Below, one piece after another: positions 35,959 to 46,026 of a stretch of DNA of 64,000 nucleotides; position 1 is the first letter of the stretch; the number at the start of each line of letters is the position of its first letter. Location: contig CADCDK010000028.1 in assembly GCA_902800185.1 (NCBI GenBank), positions 1-64,000 on the forward strand. Direction: 5' to 3'. A program made the translations under genes and the position numbers. The notes under the pieces are model-generated. The model had not been told where the DNA came from. It saw only the letters and a program-made list of their open reading frames with translations, and searched no databases. The stretch comes from an uncultured Prevotellaceae bacterium (GTDB taxonomy: Bacteria > Bacteroidota > Bacteroidia > Bacteroidales > Bacteroidaceae).

Positions 35959-36600
35959 ATGCAGATTTGTTTAGCGGATAATCAGGATATCAGTCGCGCA
36001 GGACTCATGTATGTACTTTCATCGATAGACGGGCTTGACTTCCGCCGTGCGGAGGACAAGGCGGAGCTGATTGTGCAGCTGAAGGAACATCCCGACAGCA
36101 TCGTCGTGCTCGACTATACTTTGTTTGACTTCAACGACGCTGACGAGCTGGAGATTTTCAGCCTACGTTTCCCACAGGTGCGTTGGGTGTTCTTCAGTGT
36201 CGATCTTTCCACCGACTTCGTGCGGCGTATGATAGCCTTGGGCAACCAATACAGTGTGCTGTTGAAAGATTCTTCGCTCAGTGAGATACGGGCATGCCTG
36301 ACGTATGTGCGGCAGGGCCGCCGCTTCATTTGCCAGCACATGGCAGAACAACTGTTAGTGCCGGAAAAGCCTGCACAGGCCGAGGACGTAAAGCTGACAC
36401 GCACGGAGACGGAAATCCTGAAAGACATTGCCATGGGCATGACCACCCGCGAGATAGCGGAGAAACGCATCTCCAGCTTCCACACGGTGAACACCCACCG
36501 CAAAAACATCTTTCACAAGCTGGGTGTGAACAACGTGCACGAAGCTACGAAATACGCCTTGCGTTCAGGGCTGGTCGATGCGGCGGAATATTATATATAA
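35959..36600 (+). CDS. LuxR/NarL-type response regulator
   Basis: The 213-aa protein has a receiver domain (about 1-120) with acidic D7, phosphoacceptor D52 in VVLDYTL and K103 in SVLLKDSS, followed by a GerE/LuxR helix-turn-helix (about 145-205): LTRTETEILKDIAMGMTTRE and SFHTVNTHRKNIFHKLGV. It would bind DNA after phosphorylation by a histidine kinase. No kinase gene lies next to it in this window, so its signal is unknown. It is divergent from the PARIS-like operon. Confidence 0.88.
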   Translation: MQICLADNQDISRAGLMYVLSSIDGLDFRRAEDKAELIVQLKEHPDSIVVLDYTLFDFNDADELEIFSLRFPQVRWVFFSVDLSTDFVRRMIALGNQYSVLLKDSSLSEIRACLTYVRQGRRFICQHMAEQLLVPEKPAQAEDVKLTRTETEILKDIAMGMTTREIAEKRISSFHTVNTHRKNIFHKLGVNNVHEATKYALRSGLVDAAEYYI

Positions 36601-36702
36601 GGTGTCCTGGGTATAGGAATATAGGGAGTTTGAGATGATATACCATGAATGTGGTAGTGTAAATGCCCTTTTTATGCGATTTCCCATGTTGCGGAAAGTC
36701 CG

Positions 36703-36710
36703 TACCTTTG
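36703..36710 (+). promoter_or_regulatory. -7 promoter box of metY
   Basis: TACCTTTG lies 48 bases upstream of the metY start; TTTC at 36680-36683 sits at -33 spacing (19 bases) with one mismatch. Confidence 0.6.
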
Positions 36711-36757
36711 CAACGTGGAAATGAACAAACAAACTATTTAAAGAAAGGGTTAGAAAT

Positions 36758-38050
36758 ATGAGTACAGAAAAGAAACTTCACTTCGAGACTTTACAACTGC
36801 ATGTAGGTCAGGAGCAGGCCGATCCCGCCACCGATGCGCGTGCCGTGCCTATCTATCAGACCACCAGCTATGTATTCCGTAACTCCCAGCATGCTGCTGA
36901 TCGCTTCGGTCTGCGCGATGCAGGGAACATCTATGGACGCCTGACCAACTCCACACAGGGTGTTTTCGAGGATCGTGTTGCTGCCCTCGAGGGAGGTGTA
37001 GCAGGCCTGGCGGTTGCTTCCGGTGCGGCTGCCATCACCTATGCGCTGCAGAACGTGGCGCAGGCAGGCGATCATATCATTGCTGCCAACAACCTCTATG
37101 GAGGAACGTTCAACCTCGTGGCACATACGCTGAGCACACAGGGTGTCTCCAACACGATTGTTGACCCTTCGGACTTTGCGGAAGTAGAGGCGGCCTTCCG
37201 TGACAACACAAAAGCCATCATCATAGAGACCTTCGGCAACCCCAATGCCAGCGTGACAGACATTGACCGGATCGCGGAGATTGCACACCGCCACCATACC
37301 ATCGTCATCGTGGACAATACCTTCGGCACCCCGTTCCTCATCCGTCCGATTGAACATGGAGCTGATGTCGTCGTCCATTCGGCAACGAAGTTCATTGGCG
37401 GTCATGGCAGTAGCCTCGGAGGTGTCATCGTGGATGGTGGTCACTTCGACTGGAAAGCCAATGCCGACAAATATCCCACCCTTGCCAAGCCAGACCCCTC
37501 CTATCATGGGGCCGTGTTTGCTGACGTGGCGGGAGCAGCCGCCTTTGTTACCCGTATCCGTGCCGTCATCCTTCGTGACACCGGAGCTGCCATCAGCCCG
37601 TTCAATGCCTGGATTCTTTTGCAGGGACTGGAGACACTCTCCTTGCGTGTGGAGCGCCATGCCTACAACACGAAACGTGTGGTGGACTTCCTTGCCAACC
37701 ATCCGAAGGTGCAACGGGTGAACCATCCCCAGCTGTCCTCCCATCCCGACCACCAGCTCTACACACAGCTGTTCCCCCATGGTGGCGGTAGCATCTTCAC
37801 CATCGAGGTAAAAGGTGGTGAGCGGGAAGCCTGGACGGTAATTGACAACCTGAAGATTTTCTCCCTGCTGGCGAATGTGGCCGACGTGAAGAGCTTGGTT
37901 ATCCATCCCTACACGACCACGCACTCGCAGCTGACTCCGCAGGAACTGGAAGAACAGCATATCTATCCGAACACCATCCGACTGAGCATCGGAACCGAGC
38001 ACGTTGACGACATCATCGATGACTTGTCTCAGGCGTTGGCGAAGATTTGA
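36758..38050 (+). CDS. metY: O-acetylhomoserine sulfhydrylase / aminocarboxypropyltransferase
   Basis: The 430-aa protein is a Cys/Met-metabolism PLP enzyme: LHVGQEQADPATDARAVPIY, TSYVFRNSQHA, and the PLP-binding lysine K211 in HSATKFIGGHG. Length and sequence fit MetY, which makes homocysteine from O-acetylhomoserine and sulfide (or cysteine from O-acetylserine) in the cytosol. With the SDR and cysK genes downstream on the same strand it forms a sulfide-assimilation group. Confidence 0.92.
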   Translation: MSTEKKLHFETLQLHVGQEQADPATDARAVPIYQTTSYVFRNSQHAADRFGLRDAGNIYGRLTNSTQGVFEDRVAALEGGVAGLAVASGAAAITYALQNVAQAGDHIIAANNLYGGTFNLVAHTLSTQGVSNTIVDPSDFAEVEAAFRDNTKAIIIETFGNPNASVTDIDRIAEIAHRHHTIVIVDNTFGTPFLIRPIEHGADVVVHSATKFIGGHGSSLGGVIVDGGHFDWKANADKYPTLAKPDPSYHGAVFADVAGAAAFVTRIRAVILRDTGAAISPFNAWILLQGLETLSLRVERHAYNTKRVVDFLANHPKVQRVNHPQLSSHPDHQLYTQLFPHGGGSIFTIEVKGGEREAWTVIDNLKIFSLLANVADVKSLVIHPYTTTHSQLTPQELEEQHIYPNTIRLSIGTEHVDDIIDDLSQALAKI

Positions 38051-38086
38051 GTGAACAAGTTTCAAACAAACATAAAGATTCAAACA

Positions 38087-38794
38087 ATGAGTAAGACAGT
38101 TTTAGTGACAGGTGCCAATAAAGGCATCGGATTTGGAATCATCAAACATCTCGGTCTCAGTGGCTGGAAAGTTATTGTTGGCGCTCGAAATGAGGAGCGC
38201 GCCCAACATGCGATCAACGAGCTAAAGGCTTTGGGTATCGACGTGAATGGCTGGGTGAATATCGACCTGTCAGACCTCGCTGGCATCGAGCGTGCAGCCG
38301 AAGAGGTTGGCAAGACGTACAAGAACCTCTCGCTGTTGGTGAACAATGCGGGGATTCCCGGTGACATGAGTGTCAAAAGTGCCGACACGGAGATAGACAG
38401 CATCAAGGAAACCCTTGATGTGAACTTCATCGGAACCTTTGCGCTTACCAAGGCACTGCTCCCTCTGCTTGAGAAGAATCATGGCCGCATCGTCAACGTC
38501 ACCGTCCCATCGGAGATCAGTCCTTATTGGCATCCGCTGGCTTACGTGGCAAGCAAGGCGGCACAGAATGCCATGATGGGTATCATGGCGATCGAGTTCC
38601 AGCAAGGCAATACGCCATTGGAGATATTCTCCGTACATCCAGGTCCCACTACTACCGACCTCAATGGCAACATGGCCCTGCCAGGGTTCCACGACATTGA
38701 GACGGTTGGCCGCAAGATGGCAGAACTCATCAACGACGGAAAGAACCATCAGGGAGAGTTTATAGAGCTCTATCCCATTGTCAAAGAAGACTAA
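38087..38794 (+). CDS. Short-chain dehydrogenase/reductase
   Basis: Translation most likely starts at ATG 38087 (MSKTVLVTGANKGIGFG), 36 bases after metY ends; the frame is open further up but that part is not SDR-like. The 235-aa product has the Rossmann motif TGANKGIG, NNAG near residue 90, and the active-site YVASK near 155 with the upstream VTVPSE serine. Members are NAD(P)-dependent oxidoreductases; the substrate is not predictable. Its position between metY and cysK suggests co-transcription rather than a shared pathway. Confidence 0.88.
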   Translation: MSKTVLVTGANKGIGFGIIKHLGLSGWKVIVGARNEERAQHAINELKALGIDVNGWVNIDLSDLAGIERAAEEVGKTYKNLSLLVNNAGIPGDMSVKSADTEIDSIKETLDVNFIGTFALTKALLPLLEKNHGRIVNVTVPSEISPYWHPLAYVASKAAQNAMMGIMAIEFQQGNTPLEIFSVHPGPTTTDLNGNMALPGFHDIETVGRKMAELINDGKNHQGEFIELYPIVKED

Positions 38795-38830
38795 GGAGAT
38801 TGGACACGAATTATTAACAAAAAAAACGAT

Positions 38831-39781
38831 ATGATGGAAAAGATTGCAAAACAACTGACTGAGCTGATTGGAAAGACTCCATTGCTCGAATTGAACAGAT
38901 TCTCTGCTGTAAAGGGATTGCAGACACCTGTGATTGCTAAGGTGGAATACTTCAACCCCGGCGGTAGTGTGAAGGACCGCATCGCCTTCGCGATGATTGA
39001 GGATGCCGAGAAGAAAGGAATCCTGAAGCCTGGTGCTACCATCATCGAACCGACCAGTGGCAACACCGGTGTCGGACTGGCACTGGTCTCTGCCGTCAAG
39101 GGCTATCACCTCATCCTCACCATGCCCGAGACCATGAGCGTGGAGCGTCGTAACCTCGTGAAGGCCTATGGCGCAGAAGTTCGACTGACTCCTGGAAAGG
39201 ACGGTATGCCTGGTGCCATCCGTGCTGCCGAGGAGCTGCGCGACAGCATCCCCGGTGCCGTCATCCTGCAGCAGTTCGAGAATGCCGCCAACCCCCAGCG
39301 TCACTACGAGACAACGGGTCCCGAGATTTGGGAGGCCACGGGCGGACAGGTAGATGTCTTCGTGGCTGGTGTCGGTACCGGTGGTACCATCAGTGGCGTT
39401 GCCAAGTTCCTGAAGGAGAAAAACCCCAACGTGAAAATCGTGGCCGTAGAGCCTGCTTCCTCGCCCGTGCTGAACGGCGGACAGAGCGGGCCGCACAAGA
39501 TACAGGGCATCGGTGCGGGCTTCATTCCCCAGACCTACGATGCCACCCTCATTGACGAGGTGCTCGACGTGGAGAACGACGATGCCATCCGCACCGGCCG
39601 TCAGCTGGCCCAGCAGGAAGGCTTGCTGGTCGGCATCTCCTCTGGTGCAGCCGCCTTTGGAGCCGCTCAGGTTGCCGCCCGTCCCGAGAATGCCCACAAA
39701 ACGGTTGTCGTGCTTCTGCCCGATACGGGAGAGCGCTATCTTTCAACGGTACTCTACGCTTTCGAGGATTATCCTCTCTAA
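38831..39781 (+). CDS. cysK: Cysteine synthase A
   Basis: The 316-aa protein has the OASS signature: LIGKTPLLELNRF, the PLP lysine K48 in GGSVKDR, PTSGNTGVGLA, the loop GVGTGGTISG and C-terminal GISSGAAAFGAA. It makes cysteine from O-acetylserine and sulfide. ATG 38834 is an equally good start. The gene ends just before a strong terminator; with metY it covers both entry routes of sulfide into amino acids. Confidence 0.95.
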   Translation: MMEKIAKQLTELIGKTPLLELNRFSAVKGLQTPVIAKVEYFNPGGSVKDRIAFAMIEDAEKKGILKPGATIIEPTSGNTGVGLALVSAVKGYHLILTMPETMSVERRNLVKAYGAEVRLTPGKDGMPGAIRAAEELRDSIPGAVILQQFENAANPQRHYETTGPEIWEATGGQVDVFVAGVGTGGTISGVAKFLKEKNPNVKIVAVEPASSPVLNGGQSGPHKIQGIGAGFIPQTYDATLIDEVLDVENDDAIRTGRQLAQQEGLLVGISSGAAAFGAAQVAARPENAHKTVVVLLPDTGERYLSTVLYAFEDYPL

Positions 39782-39801
39782 AGAATAAGGATGCAGAAAG
39801 T

Positions 39802-39834
39802 AAACAGGGAACTCGATTGAGCTCCCTGTTTTTG
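39802..39834. terminator. Terminator after cysK
   Basis: AAACAGGGA/TCCCTGTTT plus inner CTC/GAG (one mismatch) forms a hairpin with loop GATT, followed by TTTTTG. It separates cysK from the convergent manA. Confidence 0.8.
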
Positions 39835-39876
39835 CTTTGTATTAACGTGAGTTCGACGAGATATAACTGCCCTGTA

Positions 39877-40869
39877 TTAGATGTATGTCTCTAAGAACTT
39901 GATGTCTCCCTCTATATACAATGTCTGTGTGGTAGCCGGGATGAGAACAGTTTCGCCTGCACGTAGTGAAAACGCATGACCAGCGTTGTCGTGGACGGAG
40001 GCACTGCCTTTCAGTCCCATGAGGATGACGAAGGAGTCGAGTTCCGAGTAGTCGAGTGTCATGGGCTCGGTGAGATCATAGACAGCGGTGGTGAAATGGG
40101 GGCATGACACCAGACCAACGCCTTGGTTTTGCTGTGGCGTGTAAGCGGTACGGTAGCTCTCCTGCACGTTGTAGTCGATGCATTCTGCTGCCTGCTCGGT
40201 GTGCAGCTCACGGAAGTTTCCGTTCTTGTCACGCCGCATGTAGTCGTAGATGCGGTAGGTGACATCGCTGGTCTGCTGGATCTCCGCCAGGAAGGTTCCC
40301 GCGCCGATGGCATGGATGCGTCCCGCAGGCAGGAAGAACACGTCGTCTTCTTTCACGGAATACTGTGCTAAGGCGTCGCAGATGGTGTTGCTCTCAACCA
40401 TCTGGGCATAGGTGGCAGGCGTAAGCTGTAGCTTCAGGCCGCTGTAGAGCATGGCATCGGGTGCGGACTCCATGACGTACCACATCTCGGTCTTGCCGCA
40501 GGGCAGTCCCTTGCGGTGTGCAATCTCGTCAGAAGGGTGTACCTGTATGGAGAGGTTCTGGTGGGCGTCGATAAACTTGATGAGGAGGGGGAATTGATTG
40601 CCGAACCGTTCATAGTTGGCTTTCCCCATGAGCTTGTCGCGCAACTGATCCACCAGCTCATGGAGCGGCAGTCCTTCGTAGGGCCCCTCGCAGACAACGC
40701 TCTCCGAACCCTCTACGCCGCTGATTTCCCAGCTCTCGCCGATATGGGTGGCGGGCTGGTCGTTGTCGGCGGGTGTGGGAAGGAGGTGTTCCTTGAACTC
40801 GGGGATCTTGCTTCCTCCCCAGAGGGTCTCTTTATAAATGGGTTTAAACTTGATGGCTTGAATATTCAT
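39877..40869 (-). CDS. manA: Mannose-6-phosphate isomerase, class I
   Basis: The 330-aa cupin enzyme opens KPIYKETLWGGSKIPEF, contains the zinc-site motif SIQVHPSDEIAHR, KTEMWYVM and the second metal histidine in PAGRIHAIGAGTF. It interconverts mannose-6-phosphate and fructose-6-phosphate, feeding GDP-mannose/GDP-fucose synthesis or mannose use. It begins 36 bases after trkH ends on the same strand, so it is probably the last gene of the dxs-trkA-trkH transcript. Confidence 0.93.
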   Translation of the reverse strand: MNIQAIKFKPIYKETLWGGSKIPEFKEHLLPTPADNDQPATHIGESWEISGVEGSESVVCEGPYEGLPLHELVDQLRDKLMGKANYERFGNQFPLLIKFIDAHQNLSIQVHPSDEIAHRKGLPCGKTEMWYVMESAPDAMLYSGLKLQLTPATYAQMVESNTICDALAQYSVKEDDVFFLPAGRIHAIGAGTFLAEIQQTSDVTYRIYDYMRRDKNGNFRELHTEQAAECIDYNVQESYRTAYTPQQNQGVGLVSCPHFTTAVYDLTEPMTLDYSELDSFVILMGLKGSASVHDNAGHAFSLRAGETVLIPATTQTLYIEGDIKFLETYI

Positions 40870-40905
40870 TTCTTTCTTGGTTAATTCACTGCTCGTTCCA
40901 CATCC

Positions 40906-42363
40906 CTATCTCTCTTTCCAGAAGGTGGAGGTGAAGAGCACGATGACGGTGAAGACTTCCAGACGGCCCATGAGCATCAGTCCTGAGAGCAACCATTTCA
41001 CGGCATCGGGCATCATGCTCCATGAGATGGCTGGCCCGAGGTTCAGACTGAGCGACGGTCCCGTGTTGCTGGCGCAGCTGATGGCGATGGTCGTTGCGTT
41101 GGTGACGTCGATGCCTGCTATGATCATGAAGAAGTAGGTGAAGGCGCACAGGCCGACGTAGGCGGCGAGGAAGGCCAACAGCGTCACCTGTGAGCTGTAA
41201 GGCACGGTGACGTGGTTCACCTTGACGGGCAGGACGGCCCGGGGGTGCAGGATGCGCTTCATCTCGTTGCGCATAATGTTCATCACCATCACCGCACGGA
41301 TGCACTTGAAGCCGCCGCTCGTGGAGCCGGAGCAGCCACCGAGGAACATGCACGTCGAGAGGATGACCCACGAGATGTGGTGCCACTCGGAGATGTCGGC
41401 ATTGAAGATGCCCGTGGTGGTCATGAAGGAGATGACCTGAAAGAGGCTCTTCCTGACGGCTTCCGTCCACGGATAGCCGTTGACGGCGATGAGGATGGTG
41501 CAGATGATGGTGGTCGCCACGAGTATGATGCTGACGTAGAACTTGAACTCGGTGTTGTTGAGGAACTGCCGGAAGCGTCCCTTGAACAGGGTGGCATAGA
41601 GGAGGGTGAAGCTGGTTCCGGAGAGGAACATGAAGAGGATGGCGATGTAGTCGATGTAGGGGCTGTTGAAGAACCCTGTGTCATCATTGTGCGTAGCGAA
41701 CCCTCCCGTTGCGGTGGTGGTCATGGCGTAGTTCATGCAGTCGAAGAGGCCCATACCCGCCTCGTAGTAGCAGAGGGCGCAGGCAAGGGTCAGGACGAGG
41801 TATATGCTCCAGATCCATTTGGCGGTGGTGCTCAGGCGGGGGTGCATCTTCGTCCTCATGGGGCCTGTGGCCTCCGCAGCGAACACTTTCACGCTACCGC
41901 CCACGAGCGAGGGGATGATGGCAATGGTGAAGAAGGCGATTCCAAGACCGCCAATCCATTGCGTCATGGTGCGCCAGAAGAGCAGGGCGTGCGGCAGGCG
42001 CTCCACGTCGTTGAGAATGGTGCAGCCTGTGGTAGTGAATCCCGACATGGTCTCGAAGAAGGCATTGGTGAAGTTGGCGATGTGGCCGCTGATGATGTAG
42101 GGAAGGGAACCGAACAGGCTGAAGATGATCCAGGTGAGTGTGACCAACAGGTATGCCTCGCGCTTGCCGAGCGAGTTGTCGGAGTTCCGGCCGAGGTACT
42201 TGAAGCAGGAGCCGCCGAGCACGGTGACAATGACGGACATGACAAAGGCGAGGGCATCCTCTTCTCCGAGATAGACCGACATGCCCATGCAGAGCGCCAT
42301 CATCGCCGCCTCTAAGAAGAGCAGCGTTCCGATAACCTTGTTGACAGTGCTGAAATTGATCAT
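40906..42363 (-). CDS. trkH: Potassium uptake protein TrkH
   Basis: The 485-aa integral membrane protein has the TrkH/KtrB fold with four pore-helix repeats; selectivity-filter-like stretches are seen in SGFTTTGCTI, TTTATGGFATHN and GCSGSTSGGFK. It is the K+-translocating subunit. Its start overlaps the end of trkA by 4 bases (ATGA), giving translational coupling with its regulatory partner. Confidence 0.92.
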   Translation of the reverse strand: MINFSTVNKVIGTLLFLEAAMMALCMGMSVYLGEEDALAFVMSVIVTVLGGSCFKYLGRNSDNSLGKREAYLLVTLTWIIFSLFGSLPYIISGHIANFTNAFFETMSGFTTTGCTILNDVERLPHALLFWRTMTQWIGGLGIAFFTIAIIPSLVGGSVKVFAAEATGPMRTKMHPRLSTTAKWIWSIYLVLTLACALCYYEAGMGLFDCMNYAMTTTATGGFATHNDDTGFFNSPYIDYIAILFMFLSGTSFTLLYATLFKGRFRQFLNNTEFKFYVSIILVATTIICTILIAVNGYPWTEAVRKSLFQVISFMTTTGIFNADISEWHHISWVILSTCMFLGGCSGSTSGGFKCIRAVMVMNIMRNEMKRILHPRAVLPVKVNHVTVPYSSQVTLLAFLAAYVGLCAFTYFFMIIAGIDVTNATTIAISCASNTGPSLSLNLGPAISWSMMPDAVKWLLSGLMLMGRLEVFTVIVLFTSTFWKER

Positions 42364-43703
42364 ACAAACAGGCTTTCTACTTTTTTCATGTTGGCATCAC
42401 TGCAGAACACCATGGCGGTGTCGCCTGCCATGAACTGTGTGCCACCGCTTACCAGCATGGCCTCGCCGTTGCGTACCAGTCCGCCGAAGGTCATTCCCTT
42501 GGGCAACGAGAGGTCTTTCACGGGCTTGCGTGTCACCTTGGAATTCTCCTTGACGATAAATTCCACGACATCGGCATTGGCAGACATCACGTAATGGACG
42601 TTCAGCACGTTGGTGTCGAGCATCATCTGGTAGATGTGGCTGGCGGCAATGGCCTTCTTGTTAACGATCGTTCCGATGTCGAGACTCTCCGCCATGCTCA
42701 CGTAGTCCACGTTCTCCACCATCGCCACGGTCTTTCTGACGCCCATTCGCTTGGCGGTGAGGCAGGCGAGGATGTTGGTCTCGGCATTGCCCGTGAGTGC
42801 TACGAAGGCTTGCGTACGCTTGATGCCTTCCTCAATGAGCAGGGGGATGTCGCGTCCGTCACCGTTGATGATCAGTGGGTTGTAGTCAACCAAGAGGTTG
42901 TTCAGCTCTTCGCAGCGGTTGAGGTTGATTTCGATGATCTTGGCACTCATGTACTCGGGCATGGTCTTGATAACACGCACCGCGGTCTTACCGCCACCCA
43001 TGATCATCACGTTCTTGACGTCGGCATACTTCTCCTTGCCCACAATCTTGCGGATATAGGGGATATACTGGCGTGTGGTGGAGAAATAGGCCTGGTCATA
43101 GAGCTTCAGCTCGTCATTACCGCCAGGGATGATGACCTCATCGCCGCGTTTGATGGCCACCACGTGATAGGGATCCTGCGGACCGCAAAGCTCCCGGAGG
43201 GGCTGGTTCAGAATCTCACAGGTCTCGCGCAGCTTGATGCCCAGCATGACAAGGGCACCGTCGTGCAGGTCGAGTCGCTGTCGCACCCATGACATCTTCA
43301 GTCCGCTGATGATGTCGCGTGCCGCTAGCATCTCCGGGTAGATGATGGAGCTGATACCGATTTGTTCGAAAAAGTCCTCGATCTCCTGCTCGGTATATTC
43401 CACGCTGTCAACCTTGGCTACGGTTTTCTTGGCTCCGAGAGCCTTGGCCAGGATACAGCAGTTGATATTGGTACTTTGGTCGGGTGCCACGGCAATGAAG
43501 AGGTCGGCATCGGCCGTTCCTGCCTCTCTGAGTGCCTTGACGCTCGTAGGATAGGCCTGCATGGTAAGCAGATCCACGTCGTTTCCGATGCGGGCAAGCC
43601 GTTCCTCATCCTCGTCAATGACGGTGATGTCCTCGTGGTTACGCGCTAAGAGGCGTGCCAGATGGGTTCCGATGGCGTAGGCGCCAGTGATGATGATCTT
43701 CAT
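42360..43703 (-). CDS. trkA: Trk system potassium regulator TrkA
   Basis: The 447-aa protein contains two RCK units (TrkA_N + TrkA_C). The first begins MKIIITGAYAIGTHLARLLA, where the usual GAGxxG loop reads GAYAIG; the second has VMIMGGGKTAVRVI near residue 235. It is the cytosolic NAD(H)/ATP-gated regulator for TrkH. It starts 6 bases after dxs ends. Confidence 0.93.
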   Translation of the reverse strand: MKIIITGAYAIGTHLARLLARNHEDITVIDEDEERLARIGNDVDLLTMQAYPTSVKALREAGTADADLFIAVAPDQSTNINCCILAKALGAKKTVAKVDSVEYTEQEIEDFFEQIGISSIIYPEMLAARDIISGLKMSWVRQRLDLHDGALVMLGIKLRETCEILNQPLRELCGPQDPYHVVAIKRGDEVIIPGGNDELKLYDQAYFSTTRQYIPYIRKIVGKEKYADVKNVMIMGGGKTAVRVIKTMPEYMSAKIIEINLNRCEELNNLLVDYNPLIINGDGRDIPLLIEEGIKRTQAFVALTGNAETNILACLTAKRMGVRKTVAMVENVDYVSMAESLDIGTIVNKKAIAASHIYQMMLDTNVLNVHYVMSANADVVEFIVKENSKVTRKPVKDLSLPKGMTFGGLVRNGEAMLVSGGTQFMAGDTAMVFCSDANMKKVESLFV

Positions 43704-43709
43704 AACTTT

Positions 43710-45653
43710 TCATTCTTCATTCCACATTCCTCGAATCGCCTTTGCGATACTCTCGGCATCAATGCCCACCAGTTGCTGTAGCTGGGCAACCGTGCCATGT
43801 TCCACGAAGTGATCGGGGAGTCCTAATCTTACCATGTGCGGGCTGTAGCCGTGGTCGCTCATCCATTCCAGTACGGCAGAGCCGAGTCCGCCGTTGCGCA
43901 CGCCATCCTCAATGGTGATGATGCGGCTGAACTTGCGTCCCACTTCGTCAAGAATCTTCTCGTCAAGAGGCTTGAGGAAGCGCATGTCGTAATGGGCAAT
44001 GGAAGGGTGAGAGGTGCCCGCTGCCGTGTCCGAATGGAGAGACTGGATGGCTGCGGTAACATTGTTTCCTACGGGACCGATGGAGAGCACGGCGATGTCA
44101 GTACCTTCTTGTAGGCAACGACCTGTGCCGACGGCTATCTCCTCCAACGGACAACGCCAGTCCTGACAGACTCCGCGGCCGCGAGGGTAGCGAATGACAA
44201 AGGGGCCTTTGTCAGGCATCTGGGCCGTGTACATCAGTCGGCGCAACTCCTGCTCGTTCATCGGTGAGGCGATGGTCAGGTTGGGCACGGGGCGCAATGC
44301 CGCCAAGTCGAAAGCTCCGTGGTGTGTAGGCCCGTCTTCGCCCACCAGTCCGGCGCGGTCGAAGCAGAACACCACCGGCAATCGCTGGATGGCAACATCG
44401 TGGATGATATTGTCAAAAGCTCTCTGGGCAAAGGCGCTATAGATGTTGCAGAATGGCAACAATCCGTCTTTTGCCATACCTCCGGAGAAGGTGACGGCAT
44501 GGCCTTCGGCAATACCCACGTCAAAGGTGCGGTCGGGCATCGCCTTCATCATGATATTCAGCGAACATCCTGTGGGCATGGCGGGTGTCACACCGACGAT
44601 GCGGGGATTTTGCTGTGCCAGTTCAAGCAGGGTCTCTCCGAAAACGTTCTGATAGAGTGGGGGGAGGCTACTGGTGTCCTCACTGAGTCGTTCACCGGTC
44701 TCGGGGTCGAACTTCCCGGGTGCATGCCAAACGGTGGCCTGCTTTTCTGCGGGTTCGTAGCCCTTTCCCTTGGTGGTATGCAGGTGTAGCAGCTTCGGCC
44801 CTTTCATGTCTTTCAGCTGTCGCATAATGCGTACTAACTCCACGACGTTGTGCCCGTCGAAGGGACCGAAGTATCGGATGTTCATTCCCTCGAAGATGTT
44901 CTGCTGGTGTGAGATGACTGATTTCAGGGCGTTGTTCAATCGGAGGATTCCTTTCCGCCTGTTGTCGTTCATCAGACCATGCGCGTTCAGCCATCGTGCC
45001 GCTTTGAAGCGTAGTCGGTTGTAAGTCTCGTTGGTATCGAGGTTGAGAAGATATTTCTCCATACCGCCTACGGCGCGGTCGATGGACATGTCATTGTCGT
45101 TGAGTACGATGAGCAGGTTGTTGTCCGTAGAGGAAACGTTGTTCAGTCCCTCGAAGGCCAGTCCGCCACTCATGGCACCGTCACCGATGACGGCAATCAC
45201 ATGCTTGAGGTTGGATTTCGGGTGTTGAATGCTGGTTGCAACGGCCATTCCCAATGCAGCAGAGATACTGTTGGAGGCATGTCCGCATGTAAATGTATCG
45301 TATTCGCTCTCATCGGGCGAAGGGAAAGGCTTGATACCGCCCATCTTTCGGTTGGTGCAGAAAGTGTCGCGTCGTCCCGTCAGAATCTTATGCCCGTAGG
45401 CTTGATGTCCTACGTCCCAGACGATGCGGTCATTGGGCGTGTCGAACACGTAGTGCAGGGCTACCGTAATTTCAACGGCACCCAGTGAAGAGGCGAAGTG
45501 ACCAGGGTTTACTGATACCTCTTTTATAATATCCTTGCGCAATTCGCGACATACTTCGGGAAGTTCCTCCACTTTTAACTGTCGCAGGTCGGAAGGGTAT
45601 TTGATTTGGCTCAGCAAACTAAATTGTTCATTGTCCATTTGCTCCGTATTCAT
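43710..45653 (-). CDS. dxs: 1-deoxy-D-xylulose-5-phosphate synthase
   Basis: The thiamine-diphosphate enzyme carries [15 protein letters not shown], the ThDP motif [16 protein letters not shown] and the transketolase C-terminal half ([19 protein letters not shown]). It condenses pyruvate and glyceraldehyde-3-phosphate at the head of the MEP isoprenoid pathway. The frame extends to 45731, but the -7 box at 45665-45672 excludes that; ATG 45653 leaves a very short leader, and ATG 45638, preceded by CGGAG, is a good alternative. It heads the dxs-trkA-trkH operon. Confidence 0.94.
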   Translation of the reverse strand: MNTEQMDNEQFSLLSQIKYPSDLRQLKVEELPEVCRELRKDIIKEVSVNPGHFASSLGAVEITVALHYVFDTPNDRIVWDVGHQAYGHKILTGRRDTFCTNRKMGGIKPFPSPDESEYDTFTCGHASNSISAALGMAVATSIQHPKSNLKHVIAVIGDGAMSGGLAFEGLNNVSSTDNNLLIVLNDNDMSIDRAVGGMEKYLLNLDTNETYNRLRFKAARWLNAHGLMNDNRRKGILRLNNALKSVISHQQNIFEGMNIRYFGPFDGHNVVELVRIMRQLKDMKGPKLLHLHTTKGKGYEPAEKQATVWHAPGKFDPETGERLSEDTSSLPPLYQNVFGETLLELAQQNPRIVGVTPAMPTGCSLNIMMKAMPDRTFDVGIAEGHAVTFSGGMAKDGLLPFCNIYSAFAQRAFDNIIHDVAIQRLPVVFCFDRAGLVGEDGPTHHGAFDLAALRPVPNLTIASPMNEQELRRLMYTAQMPDKGPFVIRYPRGRGVCQDWRCPLEEIAVGTGRCLQEGTDIAVLSIGPVGNNVTAAIQSLHSDTAAGTSHPSIAHYDMRFLKPLDEKILDEVGRKFSRIITIEDGVRNGGLGSAVLEWMSDHGYSPHMVRLGLPDHFVEHGTVAQLQQLVGIDAESIAKAIRGMWNEE

Positions 45654-45664
45654 GAATAACGCTG

Positions 45665-45672
45665 CAAAATTA
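45665..45672 (-). promoter_or_regulatory. -7 promoter box of dxs
   Basis: The minus strand reads TAATTTTG, matching TAnnTTTG, just upstream of the two candidate dxs start codons. Confidence 0.6.
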
Positions 45673-45723
45673 CGAAAAGTCGAGGGAAAAGCAAAAAGAA
45701 AAGTAAAATTTATGAGGTGACGG

Positions 45724-46026
45724 CTATTCAATGACCTCCAAATAAAAACTGACAGGACGGAATCCGTCGTTGCAACTAATCATAGCACTCATCGGATTCC
45801 GCATCCATCCGTCAAAGAAGTTCCCTTCACCATGAGCAAGCCCATCGACAAAGGAGCGCATTGACTCCCATGCCGATGGGCACATTCCTTCTGGACGTTG
45901 ACCACCGATAGAAACCCAGCTCTGCCCTACAACAACATCGCAGGCATGCTCTATGGGATTCTCGTACGCCTCCATGAGGTCGGGATAGACCGTCTGGCGC
46001 ACAGCGGTGATCTTCACCTTATTCAT
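45724..46026 (-). CDS. TIGR04076-like small protein
   Basis: The 100-aa protein ([24 protein letters not shown]..., [32 protein letters not shown]) resembles the TIGR04076 family of unknown function, which has conserved cysteines and an acidic C-terminal end. Its start overlaps the end of the acyl-CoA dehydrogenase gene by 4 bases, so it is translated with the Etf operon. A role near flavoprotein redox is only suggested by position. Confidence 0.7.
   Translation of the reverse strand: MNKVKITAVRQTVYPDLMEAYENPIEHACDVVVGQSWVSIGGQRPEGMCPSAWESMRSFVDGLAHGEGNFFDGWMRNPMSAMISCNDGFRPVSFYLEVIE

Noticed and set aside
36791-39697. Long antisense frames opposite metY, the SDR gene and cysK
   Set aside because: All three plus-strand genes have complete PLP or Rossmann motifs; the antisense products are shadow frames.
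41212-42315. Plus-strand frame of 367 codons opposite trkH
   Set aside because: Glu/Gly/Asp-rich shadow of a membrane protein gene.
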